Assembly (NCBI GenBank): GCA_028709105.1
Contig: JAQVYD010000020.1
Span: forward strand, 1-15,072
Direction: 5' to 3'
Length of the DNA: 15,072 nt
Source of the DNA: Clostridia bacterium
Lineage (GTDB): Bacteria > Bacillota > Peptococcia > DRI-13 > DTU073
Within the stretch, counting starts at the first letter, position 1. The number at the start of each line of letters is the position of its first letter. The notes beneath the pieces were generated by a model. The model saw nothing but the letters and a program-made list of their open reading frames with translations, did not search any database and had not been told where the DNA came from. A program made the translations under genes and the position numbers. Of the stretch, positions 1-7,263 are shown piece by piece.

Positions 1-772
1 CATACCAACAAAGCGGAGCCAAAGGATAGAACTCCATGCGCACCTGACGATCATCATCAATCTCTACCAGATAGGCTCCTTTAAGTCCGGTTTCCCGAGG
101 ATTTCGTCCCATTAAATTCCCCGGATAGACAATATACGGATTTTCGGAAAGAACCTCCCGTTTATGCACATGACCCAAAGCCCAATAGCTATAACCTTTA
201 CCTTTAAGGTCAGGCAAAGTACAAGGCGCATACCGCTCATGTTCAAGATCACCAGTGCTTCCTGTAACTAAAGTATGCAATAAAGCAATATAAGGCACAT
301 CACGCTTCTGCGCCCGGGGAAAAAGACTAGCTAAATTCTTGCTCTCTCTGGAACCTTCATGCCCTGCCCCAACAATCATGGCTATTGTTTGCCCTGTACG
401 ATGAAGAAGCGGATACGAATCAGGCAGACCTTTAGCAAAAATATGGACATTGTCAGGCCAACAGATCTGCTTGACCCGATCTTTACCGCCGGAAGGGTCA
501 TGGTTACCGGCAGCATAAAACACCTGTACCTGTCCTTGAGCAAGACGCTCCATTTCTGTAAGCAAAAACTTTTCCGTCGTGAAACTTAAGGTCTGATTAT
601 CAAAAAGGTCTCCCCCTATTAAGAAAGCATGGCAACCGGAGGAAAGCGCTAAATCAACCCCCGCCCTAAAAGCCTCCCGTACTGCCTCTCTGAGCAAAGC
701 CCGCCTTTGACGATCCCGATTCTGAAAAACCGTATCCAAGTGCACATCAGCCAGATGCAAAAACCTAATCAT
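1..772 (-). CDS. DNA repair exonuclease, SbcD/YhaO-type metallophosphoesterase (5' part; C-terminus outside window)
   Basis: Only the first 257 codons are present; the frame is open to the left edge. The protein starts MIRFLHLADVHLD and carries the metal-binding blocks of the Mre11/SbcD calcineurin-like phosphoesterase family in order: DxH at D9/H11, GDLFD at residues 54-58, GNHD at 89-92, a single His at H166, and GHVHK at 200-204. In this family they bind two metal ions, usually Mn2+, for DNA end processing. The ending LMGRNPRETGLKG resembles YhaO-like exonucleases, which often pair with an SMC-like ATPase (YhaN). The partner gene would lie further left and is not visible. The ATG at 772 overlaps the stop of the Spo0E-like gene as ATGA, so the two are likely translated in a coupled way. 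Family assignment is firm; SbcD versus YhaO is less certain. Confidence 0.9.
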   Translation of the reverse strand, partial: MIRFLHLADVHLDTVFQNRDRQRRALLREAVREAFRAGVDLALSSGCHAFLIGGDLFDNQTLSFTTEKFLLTEMERLAQGQVQVFYAAGNHDPSGGKDRVKQICWPDNVHIFAKGLPDSYPLLHRTGQTIAMIVGAGHEGSRESKNLASLFPRAQKRDVPYIALLHTLVTGSTGDLEHERYAPCTLPDLKGKGYSYWALGHVHKREVLSENPYIVYPGNLMGRNPRETGLKGAYLVEIDDDRQVRMEFYPLAPLCWY

Positions 773-951
773 AAAAAACCTGATTCCTCTTTTCTTTCAT
801 CTAGATCACCTTTTTGCAGTTCACTTTCACGAAGATACTCCACAATATATTGATCAAGCTTTTGACTGATTTTCAAAAGCATTTCCTGACTCACATTCAT
901 ATCTGCGGCATTATAAAGAATCTTCCTTGCCAATTCAATTTTATACCTCAT
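769..951 (-). CDS. Spo0E-like sporulation regulatory protein (aspartyl-phosphate phosphatase family)
   Basis: This is a 60-residue protein with the Spo0E family layout: a first helix (about residues 4-17), a short turn, and a second helix carrying the signature SQxLDxxI at residues 29-36 (SQKLDQYI). Characterised members dephosphorylate Spo0A~P and delay sporulation. The acidic, charged tail after residue 40 is not conserved in the family. Start choice: a GTG at 966 lies inside the AAGGAG ribosome binding site and cannot be used with it. The ATG at 951 is 14 bases downstream of that site, a little far but the only reasonable start. The stop overlaps the start of the exonuclease gene by four bases. 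The family call is strong; the actual target response regulator is inferred. Confidence 0.82.
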   Translation of the reverse strand: MRYKIELARKILYNAADMNVSQEMLLKISQKLDQYIVEYLRESELQKGDLDERKEESGFL

Positions 952-989
952 CTTTACTTTGTCCACTCCTTAAAAATAAGCTTGTCATC

Positions 990-1018
990 ATTCTACATTA
1001 AATGTTAGCAGGTTGCAA
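990..1018 (-). promoter_or_regulatory. Candidate sigma-A promoter for the spo0E-like/exonuclease operon
   Basis: On the minus strand a -35 box TTGCAA (1013-1018; 4 of 6 to consensus) is followed after exactly 17 bases by a -10 box TAGAAT (990-995; 5 of 6). The start of transcription would fall near 983, about 30 bases before the ATG at 951. The -35 box is palindromic and sits inside one of two direct repeats, so it may also be bound by a regulator. This is inferred from sequence only. Confidence 0.55.
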
Positions 1019-1044
1019 ATAATGAACATAGGCAAGCTGCAAAT
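1008..1044. repeat. Two direct repeats GCARGYTGCAAAT-like in the divergent promoter region
   Basis: GCAGGTTGCAAAT (1008-1020) and GCAAGCTGCAAAT (1032-1044) match at 11 of 13 positions and start 24 bases apart. The first covers the -35 box of the minus-strand promoter. The second lies inside a wider inverted repeat, ACATAG (1026-1031) and CTATGT (1049-1054). The arrangement between a divergent operon and an XRE regulator gene suggests an operator, probably for that regulator; binding is inferred. Confidence 0.45.
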
Positions 1045-1107
1045 TCAGCTATGTCTTAAAGTTAGATAAAGTATTAAAGAGAAGGATTAAACATAGGAGT
1101 GAACTGC

Positions 1108-1491
1108 ATGGCTAAAATAGAAATAGATCCCAAGACCGTCGGACAAAGATTACGAGAAGAAAGAGAAATGCTGGAACTCTCACGAGAAAAATTCGCAGAA
1201 ATTATCGAGCTTTCCGATTACTATGTCGGTCAACTAGAACGGGGGGAACGACAAATGAGCCTTAATGTTCTAGTAAAAATCGCCAATTGTTTACATATTT
1301 CTTTAGACTACCTCATTTTTGGGCAAAGAACGCCTCCGGCTTATTATACTCATGATGCCCATAGCCTCTATAAAACAAAGGAAACTAATGAATATGAGGA
1401 AACAAAGACCTTGCTCCACAAATGCTCATCCCAAGAGCTAAAATTAGTAAACAAACTTTTAAAAACCATCCTGCCCTATTTAAGAACATAA
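1108..1491 (+). CDS. XRE-family helix-turn-helix transcriptional regulator
   Basis: This 127-residue protein has a Cro/C1-type helix-turn-helix domain at about residues 11-72, from VGQRLREERE to LDYLIFG. The recognition helix lies around SDYYVGQLERGERQ. After a polar linker, the C-terminal part (about 95-127) is a leucine-rich helix of the kind seen in many clostridial XRE regulators, probably for dimerisation. No ligand domain is visible. Start choice: a GTG at 1099 overlaps the AGGAG ribosome binding site (1095-1099), whereas the ATG at 1108 stands 8 bases downstream of it, so 1108 is used. It is transcribed away from the Spo0E-like gene and shares a 150-base control region with it. The target genes are unknown; self-regulation and control of the divergent operon are inference. 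Confidence 0.88.
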   Translation: MAKIEIDPKTVGQRLREEREMLELSREKFAEIIELSDYYVGQLERGERQMSLNVLVKIANCLHISLDYLIFGQRTPPAYYTHDAHSLYKTKETNEYEETKTLLHKCSSQELKLVNKLLKTILPYLRT

Positions 1492-1550
1492 CCATATTTT
1501 AACTATACCATATTAATTTACAATTTTCATTAAAAACACAACTTAAGAAC

Positions 1551-1586
1551 AAAAGCTACTCCCACTCCGTAGGCAGCAGCTTTTTT
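1551..1586. terminator. Bidirectional intrinsic terminator between converging transcription units
   Basis: An imperfect hairpin has outer arms AAAAGCT (1551-1557) and AGCTTTT (1578-1584) and a further partly paired inner stem. Read on the plus strand it is followed by a T run (1581-1586), ending the XRE regulator transcript. Read on the minus strand, an internal A-C mismatch becomes a G-U pair, but the T tract is shorter (TTTTGTTCTT), so it can also end the purine operon 23 bases after its last stop codon. Confidence 0.7.
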
Positions 1587-1608
1587 ATATACAAAATATT
1601 TTTTTCTT

Positions 1609-2721
1609 TTAATCCGTAGTTACCGCTTTTGTTAAATTACGGGGTTGGTCAACATTACAACCTCTAGCCACAGCTGTATAATAAGCTAATAGCTGCAGCG
1701 GGATCACCGCCAAAACAGGGCTGACCATATTTTCAATCTGAGGGATATAAACAACCTGCTTCGCCCATTTCTGCATCTCCGTATCGCCCTCTTCAACCAC
1801 AGCCAGAACAGGAGCCCCTTTAGCCGCCACTTCTCTAACGATATGAAGCGTCTTTTCATAGACACTTTTCTGTACAGCGACAGCAATTACCGGAGTCTCG
1901 TCCGTCACAATCGCCATCGTGCCGTGTTTTATTTCCCCGGCACCATAAGCCTCCGCATGAATATAGGAGGTTTCCTTCAGTTTTAAAGCGCCTTCCATGG
2001 CAATATAGTAATCAAGAACACGCCCGATAAAAAAGAGACTCCGGGCATTTTTTATTTCCTTAACAATTTCCGGATATAACTCCTTTCGGTCCAAAATTTG
2101 TTGAACTTTTTCAGGAAGTTCCTGCAAAGCAGTTAAAATTCTTGCCGCCTTTTCCCCGGGCATTGTCCCTTTTACCTGTGCCAAATAAATACTTAATAAA
2201 TATTGCACAATCAGCATCGTCGTATACGCTTTTGTCGAAGCTACGGCAATCTCCGGTCCTGCCCCCAGATGAAGATTATAATCGGCTTCCCGTGCAATCG
2301 TGCTCTCGGCCACATTCGTAATCGCTAAAGTGGCCGCCCTTTTATTTTTCGCTTGGCGTAAAGCACCCAAAGTATCAGCAGTTTCTCCAGACTGGCTCAC
2401 AAAGATCGCCAATGTTTTTTCACCAAGCAGCGGATTCTGGTAACGAAATTCCGAAGCAATTTCTACTTCAACAGGAACACCTAGAAATTCTTCCAGCATA
2501 GGTTTACCAACTAAACCAGAATGATAAGCCGTACCACAAGCGATGATGTATATTTTCCTCCACTGTTCTACTTGGGCTCGGGTTAAGTTCAATTCCTCGA
2601 ATTTTACTCGATCTTGTTGAATACGCCCCTGTAACGTCTTTCGGAAAGCTTGTGGCTGTTCACAAATTTCTTTCAGCATAAAATGCGCAAAACCACCCCG
2701 ATAATCACTACTTCCGCTCAT
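1609..2721 (-). CDS. Stand-alone GlmS isomerase (double SIS) domain, lacking the glutaminase domain
   Basis: The 370 residues match the isomerase half of glucosamine-6-phosphate synthase. Residue n corresponds to E. coli GlmS n+238 at every landmark checked: C62-G-T (C300), the sugar phosphate loop SQSGET at 109-114, E250 (E488), H266 (H504), K365 (K603), and the C-terminus. First SIS domain about 50-185, second about 220-350. The glutaminase domain of some 240 residues, with its catalytic N-terminal Cys, is absent, and only 47 bases separate this gene from purD, so it cannot be encoded between them. A strong site GGAGGAGG stands 9 bases before the ATG. The frame is intact, so this looks like a real gene, not a remnant. 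Full GlmS makes glucosamine-6-phosphate from fructose-6-phosphate and glutamine. This form could use free ammonia, work as a deaminase in reverse, or act with a separate glutaminase; the sequence does not decide. It is last in the purine operon, and no glmS ribozyme could fit upstream. Confidence 0.9.
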   Translation of the reverse strand: MSGSSDYRGGFAHFMLKEICEQPQAFRKTLQGRIQQDRVKFEELNLTRAQVEQWRKIYIIACGTAYHSGLVGKPMLEEFLGVPVEVEIASEFRYQNPLLGEKTLAIFVSQSGETADTLGALRQAKNKRAATLAITNVAESTIAREADYNLHLGAGPEIAVASTKAYTTMLIVQYLLSIYLAQVKGTMPGEKAARILTALQELPEKVQQILDRKELYPEIVKEIKNARSLFFIGRVLDYYIAMEGALKLKETSYIHAEAYGAGEIKHGTMAIVTDETPVIAVAVQKSVYEKTLHIVREVAAKGAPVLAVVEEGDTEMQKWAKQVVYIPQIENMVSPVLAVIPLQLLAYYTAVARGCNVDQPRNLTKAVTTD

Positions 2722-2768
2722 TATTATTTTCCTCCTCCAATAAACAGTCTGGTTCTGTTCCCTGTCCC

Positions 2769-4043
2769 TTAACGATGAAAAGCACGAGAGGCGATATCCT
2801 CACGATAATGGGCTCCTGCAAAATTAATTTTGGCAATCCCGCGATAGGCGGTATCAACAGCTTGCCGCAAATCATGACCTAAAGCGGTAACAGCCAAAAC
2901 ACGCCCGCCTGCGGTAACAATCTCCCCCTCCTGCCAAGCCGTACCGCTGTGAAAAACAAGGACATCCTCCGGAACTTCTGCTAATCCTGTAATCACGTCA
3001 CCACTTTCATAAGCACCGGGATAGCCTTGAGAAGCCATAACGACAGTGGCACAAGCCTCTTCCCGCCAAGCGATTTCTAAATTAGCCAATTCCCCTGCAC
3101 ATACTGCCAAAAGGATCTCCACTAAATCACTCTTTAACCTAGGCAAAATTACCTGTGTTTCCGGATCGCCGAAACGAGCATTAAATTCTAAGACACGCGG
3201 GCCCTGTGCTGTAATCATCAACCCCGCATATAAAATACCTTTAAAGGTCCGTCCTTCTTGAGCCATCGCTTTAACAACCGGCTGCAGTACTTGTTCCTCA
3301 ATCATTTTACATAGCTCCGGTGTAGCTACCGGGGCCGGAGAATAAGCACCCATCCCCCCGGTATTAGGTCCTTGATCACCGGCAAAAACCCTTTTATGGT
3401 CTTGCGCCGAAACCATCGGCACAACAGTTTCTCCATCGCAAAAAGCCATCAGACTTAATTCTTCCCCTGCTAAAAACTCTTCAATAAGCACCTTCTCCCC
3501 TGCTGTCCCAAAAGCTTTCTCCACAAGGATTTTATCAATCGCCGCCTCTGTTTCAGCCAAAGTTGAACAGATTAACACACCCTTACCTGCGGCCAAACCA
3601 TCAGCCTTGATGACCCAAGGACCGCTTATTTGGCGAGCAAAATCACGTGCCGCCTGTACCTCACGAAAAACCCCATAACGAGCCGTAGGGATTCGATAAC
3701 GAATCATTAAATCCTTAGCGAAAACCTTACTCCCTTCAAGCTCTGCTGCTTTTTTATTAGGGCCGAAAGCCTTGATCCCCTTTTCCTCTAAAGCATCAAC
3801 AAGCCCTAAGGTAAGCGGAAGTTCCGGTCCTACAACTACTAAATCAATCTGTTCCTTTTGACAAAATTCCACGATTCCCGTGAGATCGTCTGCCTGAAGC
3901 GGAATAAGCTGCGCTAACGAAACAAGACCGGCATTACCGGGTGCACAGTAAATTTTCTCAACCTGCTTACTTTGTGCCAATTTCCAGACAAGAGCGTGTT
4001 CGCGCCCACCACTACCGACTACCAAAATTTTCAACTTAGCCAC
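2769..4043 (-). CDS. purD: Phosphoribosylamine--glycine ligase (GAR synthetase)
   Basis: The enzyme joins phosphoribosylamine and glycine with ATP, the second step of purine synthesis. The 424-residue length is usual for the family. Visible blocks are the N-terminal GSGGREHAL (10-18), the ATP-grasp loop KADGLAAGKGV (146-156), IEEFLAGEE (188-196), MGAYSPAP (231-238), and the metal-binding EFNARFGDPETQ around 287-297. It begins 12 bases after the purH stop. Two starts are possible: GTG at 4043 with AGGAGG 8 bases upstream, or TTG at 4034 with AAGGAG 8 bases upstream, which would give MKILVVGSGG, nearer to typical PurD starts. The longer one is given. Identity is certain. Confidence 0.97.
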   Translation of the reverse strand: MAKLKILVVGSGGREHALVWKLAQSKQVEKIYCAPGNAGLVSLAQLIPLQADDLTGIVEFCQKEQIDLVVVGPELPLTLGLVDALEEKGIKAFGPNKKAAELEGSKVFAKDLMIRYRIPTARYGVFREVQAARDFARQISGPWVIKADGLAAGKGVLICSTLAETEAAIDKILVEKAFGTAGEKVLIEEFLAGEELSLMAFCDGETVVPMVSAQDHKRVFAGDQGPNTGGMGAYSPAPVATPELCKMIEEQVLQPVVKAMAQEGRTFKGILYAGLMITAQGPRVLEFNARFGDPETQVILPRLKSDLVEILLAVCAGELANLEIAWREEACATVVMASQGYPGAYESGDVITGLAEVPEDVLVFHSGTAWQEGEIVTAGGRVLAVTALGHDLRQAVDTAYRGIAKINFAGAHYREDIASRAFHR

Positions 4044-4055
4044 TCCTTGCCCCTC

Positions 4056-5591
4056 CTAGTGTTTAAAATGCCGCAGACCCGTAAAGACCATGACAATCCC
4101 ATATTCATTAGCTTTAGTAATTACGTCCTCATCTCTAATCGAACCGCCAGGCTGAATCAGAGCACTAACTCCTGCTTGAGCCGCTACCTCTACTGTATCG
4201 GAGAAAGGAAAGAACGCATCAGAAGCCAGAACCGCACCTCTTACCTGATTCTTAGCCTGTTCTAAAGCAATTCGCGCCGCCCCGACTCTATTCATCTGAC
4301 CGGCGCCCACACCGATAATTTGTTTATTTTTAGTTATGACAATGGCATTCGACTTGACATGTTTGACAATCTTCCACGCATAAAGAAGTTCAGCTATTTG
4401 TTCTGCCGTTGGTTGCTTTCTCGTTACTACTTGCAAATCTGCTGCCGAAATTTTAGCTTGATCTCTTTCTTGCAGAAGAAAACCACCACTAACCGGTTCC
4501 AACCAATATTCCTTTTTCTCTGTTTGCTGATTCCCCATTGCGATAAGCCGTAAATTTTTCTTAGCCGCGAAAATAGTTCGCGCCTCTTCACTAAAAGAAG
4601 GAGCAATAATTACCTCCAGAAAAGTTTTTGCTATTTCTTCAGCAGTTTCCCTGTCTACTTCCCGATTCAGTCCTACAATTCCCCCAAAAGCGGAAAGGGG
4701 ATCAGACTCATAAGCTCTAATGTAAGCCTCCTGAATATCCTTACCAATAGAAGCACCACAAGGATTCGTATGTTTAATAATGGCGGCAGCAGGTGCCGAG
4801 AATTCAGTGGCAATAGACCACGCCGCTTCGATGTCCACCAAATTATTATAAGATAATTCCTTCCCTTGCAGCTTTTTTGCCCCGGTCAAAGTCCCCTCCT
4901 GCGCCCCTTTAAAACCATAAAACGCTGCTTTTTGATGCGGGTTTTCTCCATAACGCAAATCTTGGATCTTCTCCCCTTCCCAAAAACAATGTTGCGGGAA
5001 ATCCGGATCATCAAAAGTTTTACCTAAATACTGACTAATCGCCACATCATAGGAAGCCGTATGGGCAAAAGCCTCTAAAGCTAATTTTTCCCTGGTGCGC
5101 AAAGATACTGCTCCTTGTTCCTGTAACTCACTCAATATTTCCGCATAATGAGCAGGATTAACCACCACAGTAACCCGTTCATAATTTTTGGCAGCAGCAC
5201 GGACCATCGTCGGCCCGCCAATATCAATATTTTCAATAGCTGCGGCTAAGGTTATGCCTGCTTTAGCTACAGTTTCCCTAAAGGGATAAAGATTAACCAC
5301 GACCAAAGAGAAAGGTTCTATGCCCAAATCTGCTAACTGCTGCTGATGTTCCGCAGTCTGGCGTGCCAGAATACCTCCATGAATCTTAGGATGCAAGGTT
5401 TTCACCCGCCCCTCTAAAATTTCAGGGAAACCTGTCACCTCAGCCACAGTCTTAACTTCTATCCCCGCCTCACGGAGGGTTTGAGCTGTTCCCCCCGTAG
5501 AAACGATTTTATAGCCTAGGTTTTGCAGACCTTGTGCAAAATTAACGATTCCTTTTTTATCAGAAACACTAATTAAGGCATATTTTTTCAC
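4056..5591 (-). CDS. purH: Bifunctional AICAR transformylase / IMP cyclohydrolase
   Basis: PurH carries out the last two steps to IMP: formylation of AICAR with 10-formyl-tetrahydrofolate, then ring closure. The N-terminal cyclohydrolase domain (about 1-195) shows ISVSDK, STGGT and KTLHPKIHGG (64-73). The C-terminal transformylase domain shows RYGENPHQ (213-220), the catalytic K273-H274 in IIKHTNPCG, KHVKSNAIV, and GAGQMNRV. It ends in TGLRHFKH, nearly as in B. subtilis. The 511-residue length is normal. The GTG start has GGGAGG 8 bases upstream. The first 23 bases lie inside the end of purN in another frame, which suggests coupled translation. Confidence 0.98.
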   Translation of the reverse strand: MKKYALISVSDKKGIVNFAQGLQNLGYKIVSTGGTAQTLREAGIEVKTVAEVTGFPEILEGRVKTLHPKIHGGILARQTAEHQQQLADLGIEPFSLVVVNLYPFRETVAKAGITLAAAIENIDIGGPTMVRAAAKNYERVTVVVNPAHYAEILSELQEQGAVSLRTREKLALEAFAHTASYDVAISQYLGKTFDDPDFPQHCFWEGEKIQDLRYGENPHQKAAFYGFKGAQEGTLTGAKKLQGKELSYNNLVDIEAAWSIATEFSAPAAAIIKHTNPCGASIGKDIQEAYIRAYESDPLSAFGGIVGLNREVDRETAEEIAKTFLEVIIAPSFSEEARTIFAAKKNLRLIAMGNQQTEKKEYWLEPVSGGFLLQERDQAKISAADLQVVTRKQPTAEQIAELLYAWKIVKHVKSNAIVITKNKQIIGVGAGQMNRVGAARIALEQAKNQVRGAVLASDAFFPFSDTVEVAAQAGVSALIQPGGSIRDEDVITKANEYGIVMVFTGLRHFKH

Positions 5592-6213
5592 TTGTCTGTC
5601 CCTCCCCTATAATCATTACTTTTCTCCCTTCACAACGAATTTTTCCTTCACTAAGGAGCTGAACAACCTTAGGATAAAGCCGGTGTTCTTCCTGAAGAAT
5701 TCGTTGTGAAAGGCTCTCTTCTGTATCATTAGGATAAACAGGCACTACTGCCTGTAAAATTATAGGACCGGTATCGACCCCCTCATCAACAAAATGTACG
5801 GTACAGCCACTATAACGGACCCCATACTCTAAAGCCTGCCGCTGTGCATGAAGACCGGTAAAAGCAGGCAAAAGCGAAGGGTGAATATTCAAAAGGGGTA
5901 CTTTGACGCCACGCATAAAGACCGTGGAAAGTACCCGCATAAAACCAGCCAAAAGAAGATAATCTACAGTAAAACTATTGATTACTTGCACAAGTTTTTC
6001 TTCATATTCTTTTTTCGTCGAAAATTCCGCAGGATTAACCCAGAAAGAAGGAATCCCCTCTTTCTTTGCCCGTTCTAAAGCTACGGCATTTTCCTGATCA
6101 CTAAGCACCACAACTACTTCCGCATTGATCTGTCCCCCCTTACAGGCCTTTAAGATCGCCTGCAGGTTAGAGCCTCTGCCGGAAACGAGTACTGCCAAAC
6201 GCAGCCTTTTCAT
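5569..6213 (-). CDS. purN: Phosphoribosylglycinamide formyltransferase (GAR transformylase 1, folate-dependent)
   Basis: PurN transfers the formyl group of 10-formyl-tetrahydrofolate to GAR, the third step of the pathway. The protein begins with LAVLVSGRGSNLQAI (6-20), which binds the substrate phosphate. The catalytic trio is present as N109 and H111 in LNIHPSLLPAF and D147 in the DEGVDTGP block. At 214 residues it is slightly longer than many PurN proteins (about 190-210). The additional tail overlaps the start of purH. The ATG directly follows the purM stop codon (TAAATG, no gap). No purT, the formate-dependent alternative, is seen in the window. Confidence 0.97.
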   Translation of the reverse strand: MKRLRLAVLVSGRGSNLQAILKACKGGQINAEVVVVLSDQENAVALERAKKEGIPSFWVNPAEFSTKKEYEEKLVQVINSFTVDYLLLAGFMRVLSTVFMRGVKVPLLNIHPSLLPAFTGLHAQRQALEYGVRYSGCTVHFVDEGVDTGPIILQAVVPVYPNDTEESLSQRILQEEHRLYPKVVQLLSEGKIRCEGRKVMIIGEGQTSEKICLN

Positions 6214-7263
6214 TTACTTGATCCCCCTTATCGTCACCCCGGGGGTACCTGCCACTACCTGTCCCATCAGATAGGCCTCTTCCCCCATCTCCTTTAGCCA
6301 GTTAACCAATTTAGGACCATTCACCGCATCAAGAATTAGAGCAAAACCAATCCCCATATTAAAGGTTCGTAACATTTCCAAAGGCGCTGCTTTTCCTCCT
6401 TGTGCCAGAAGCTGAAAGACCGCCGGAACAGGCCAAGCACCATATTCTATTTCCAAATGACAAGCAGAAGGTAAAATACGCGGTGGATTTTCAAGCAGTC
6501 CTCCCCCCGTAATATGAGCCATCCCTTTGATGGAGAATTTCTGCAAAATCTGCTGCACTAACTGCACATAAATTCTCGTAGGTTTCAGCATTTCTTCCCC
6601 CAAAGTACAACCGAATTCCTCCACAAACCGATCTATTTGCCAAGCATAGACTTCAAAGAAAATTTTACGAGCCAAAGAAAATCCATTAGAATGCAGCCCG
6701 CTGGAAGGAAGCCCCACTATTACATCCCCCGGCACAATCTGCTGTCCGTCAATTATTTTCCCCCGTTCCACAACCCCTACGGCAAAACCAGCCACATCAT
6801 ATTCATCGGGACGATAAAATCCCGGCATTTCCGCTGTTTCTCCCCCGATTAAAGCACAGCCGGCCTGTGTACAACCCTCAGCAATACCCGCTACGATTGC
6901 CGCAACTTGTGAGGGATCCAATTTCCCGACAGCCAGATAATCTAAGAAAAAAAGCGGTTCAGCACCGGAAACTAGAACATCATTGACACACATGGCCACA
7001 CAATCAATGCCAATCGTCTCATGTTTCCCCATTTTATGGGCAACAGCCAATTTTGTCCCCACACCATCAGTACCGGAAACCAACACAGGCTGTTTGTATT
7101 TTTCTAAATCCAAGGCAAAAAAAGAACCAAACCCACCTAATCCTCCTAAAACCTCCGGCCGCATCGTCCGAGCTACGATAGGCTTAAATAACTCTACCGC
7201 TTCATTGCCCCGTTCAATATCTACCCCTGCTTCCTGATAAGTCCATCTTTTTTCAGAATCCAT
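6214..7263 (-). CDS. purM: Phosphoribosylformylglycinamidine cyclo-ligase (AIR synthetase)
   Basis: PurM closes the imidazole ring, turning FGAM into AIR with ATP. The 349-residue length is usual. It belongs to the PurM/PurL/ThiL/SelD ATPase fold. Visible blocks are GTDGVGTKL (64-72), GIDCVAMCVNDVL (85-97), the GGETAEMPG segment near 140, SGLHSNGFSLAR near 187, and HITGGGLLENPPR near 250. The ATG overlaps the purF stop by one base (TAATG), and a GGGAGG site stands 7 bases before it. Confidence 0.98.
   Translation of the reverse strand: MDSEKRWTYQEAGVDIERGNEAVELFKPIVARTMRPEVLGGLGGFGSFFALDLEKYKQPVLVSGTDGVGTKLAVAHKMGKHETIGIDCVAMCVNDVLVSGAEPLFFLDYLAVGKLDPSQVAAIVAGIAEGCTQAGCALIGGETAEMPGFYRPDEYDVAGFAVGVVERGKIIDGQQIVPGDVIVGLPSSGLHSNGFSLARKIFFEVYAWQIDRFVEEFGCTLGEEMLKPTRIYVQLVQQILQKFSIKGMAHITGGGLLENPPRILPSACHLEIEYGAWPVPAVFQLLAQGGKAAPLEMLRTFNMGIGFALILDAVNGPKLVNWLKEMGEEAYLMGQVVAGTPGVTIRGIK

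Noticed and set aside
359..589. Plus-strand frame of 76 codons at the left end
   Set aside because: It is opposite the exonuclease gene, whose family motifs are all on the minus strand.
1609..2768. The glmS-like gene as a pseudogene or a frameshifted full-length glmS
   Set aside because: The frame is intact to a normal C-terminus, catalytic residues are kept, a strong ribosome binding site precedes the ATG, and the 47 bases before purD hold no glutaminase sequence.
2722..2768. glmS ribozyme upstream of the GlmS-like gene
   Set aside because: Only 47 bases are available and no ribozyme core can be seen; the gene is read as part of the purine operon.
3046..3261. Open frames on the plus strand opposite purD, and similar ones opposite purH, purN, purM, purF and the symporter
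   Set aside because: They lie antisense to clear conserved genes, have no ribosome binding sites, and their translations resemble no protein family.
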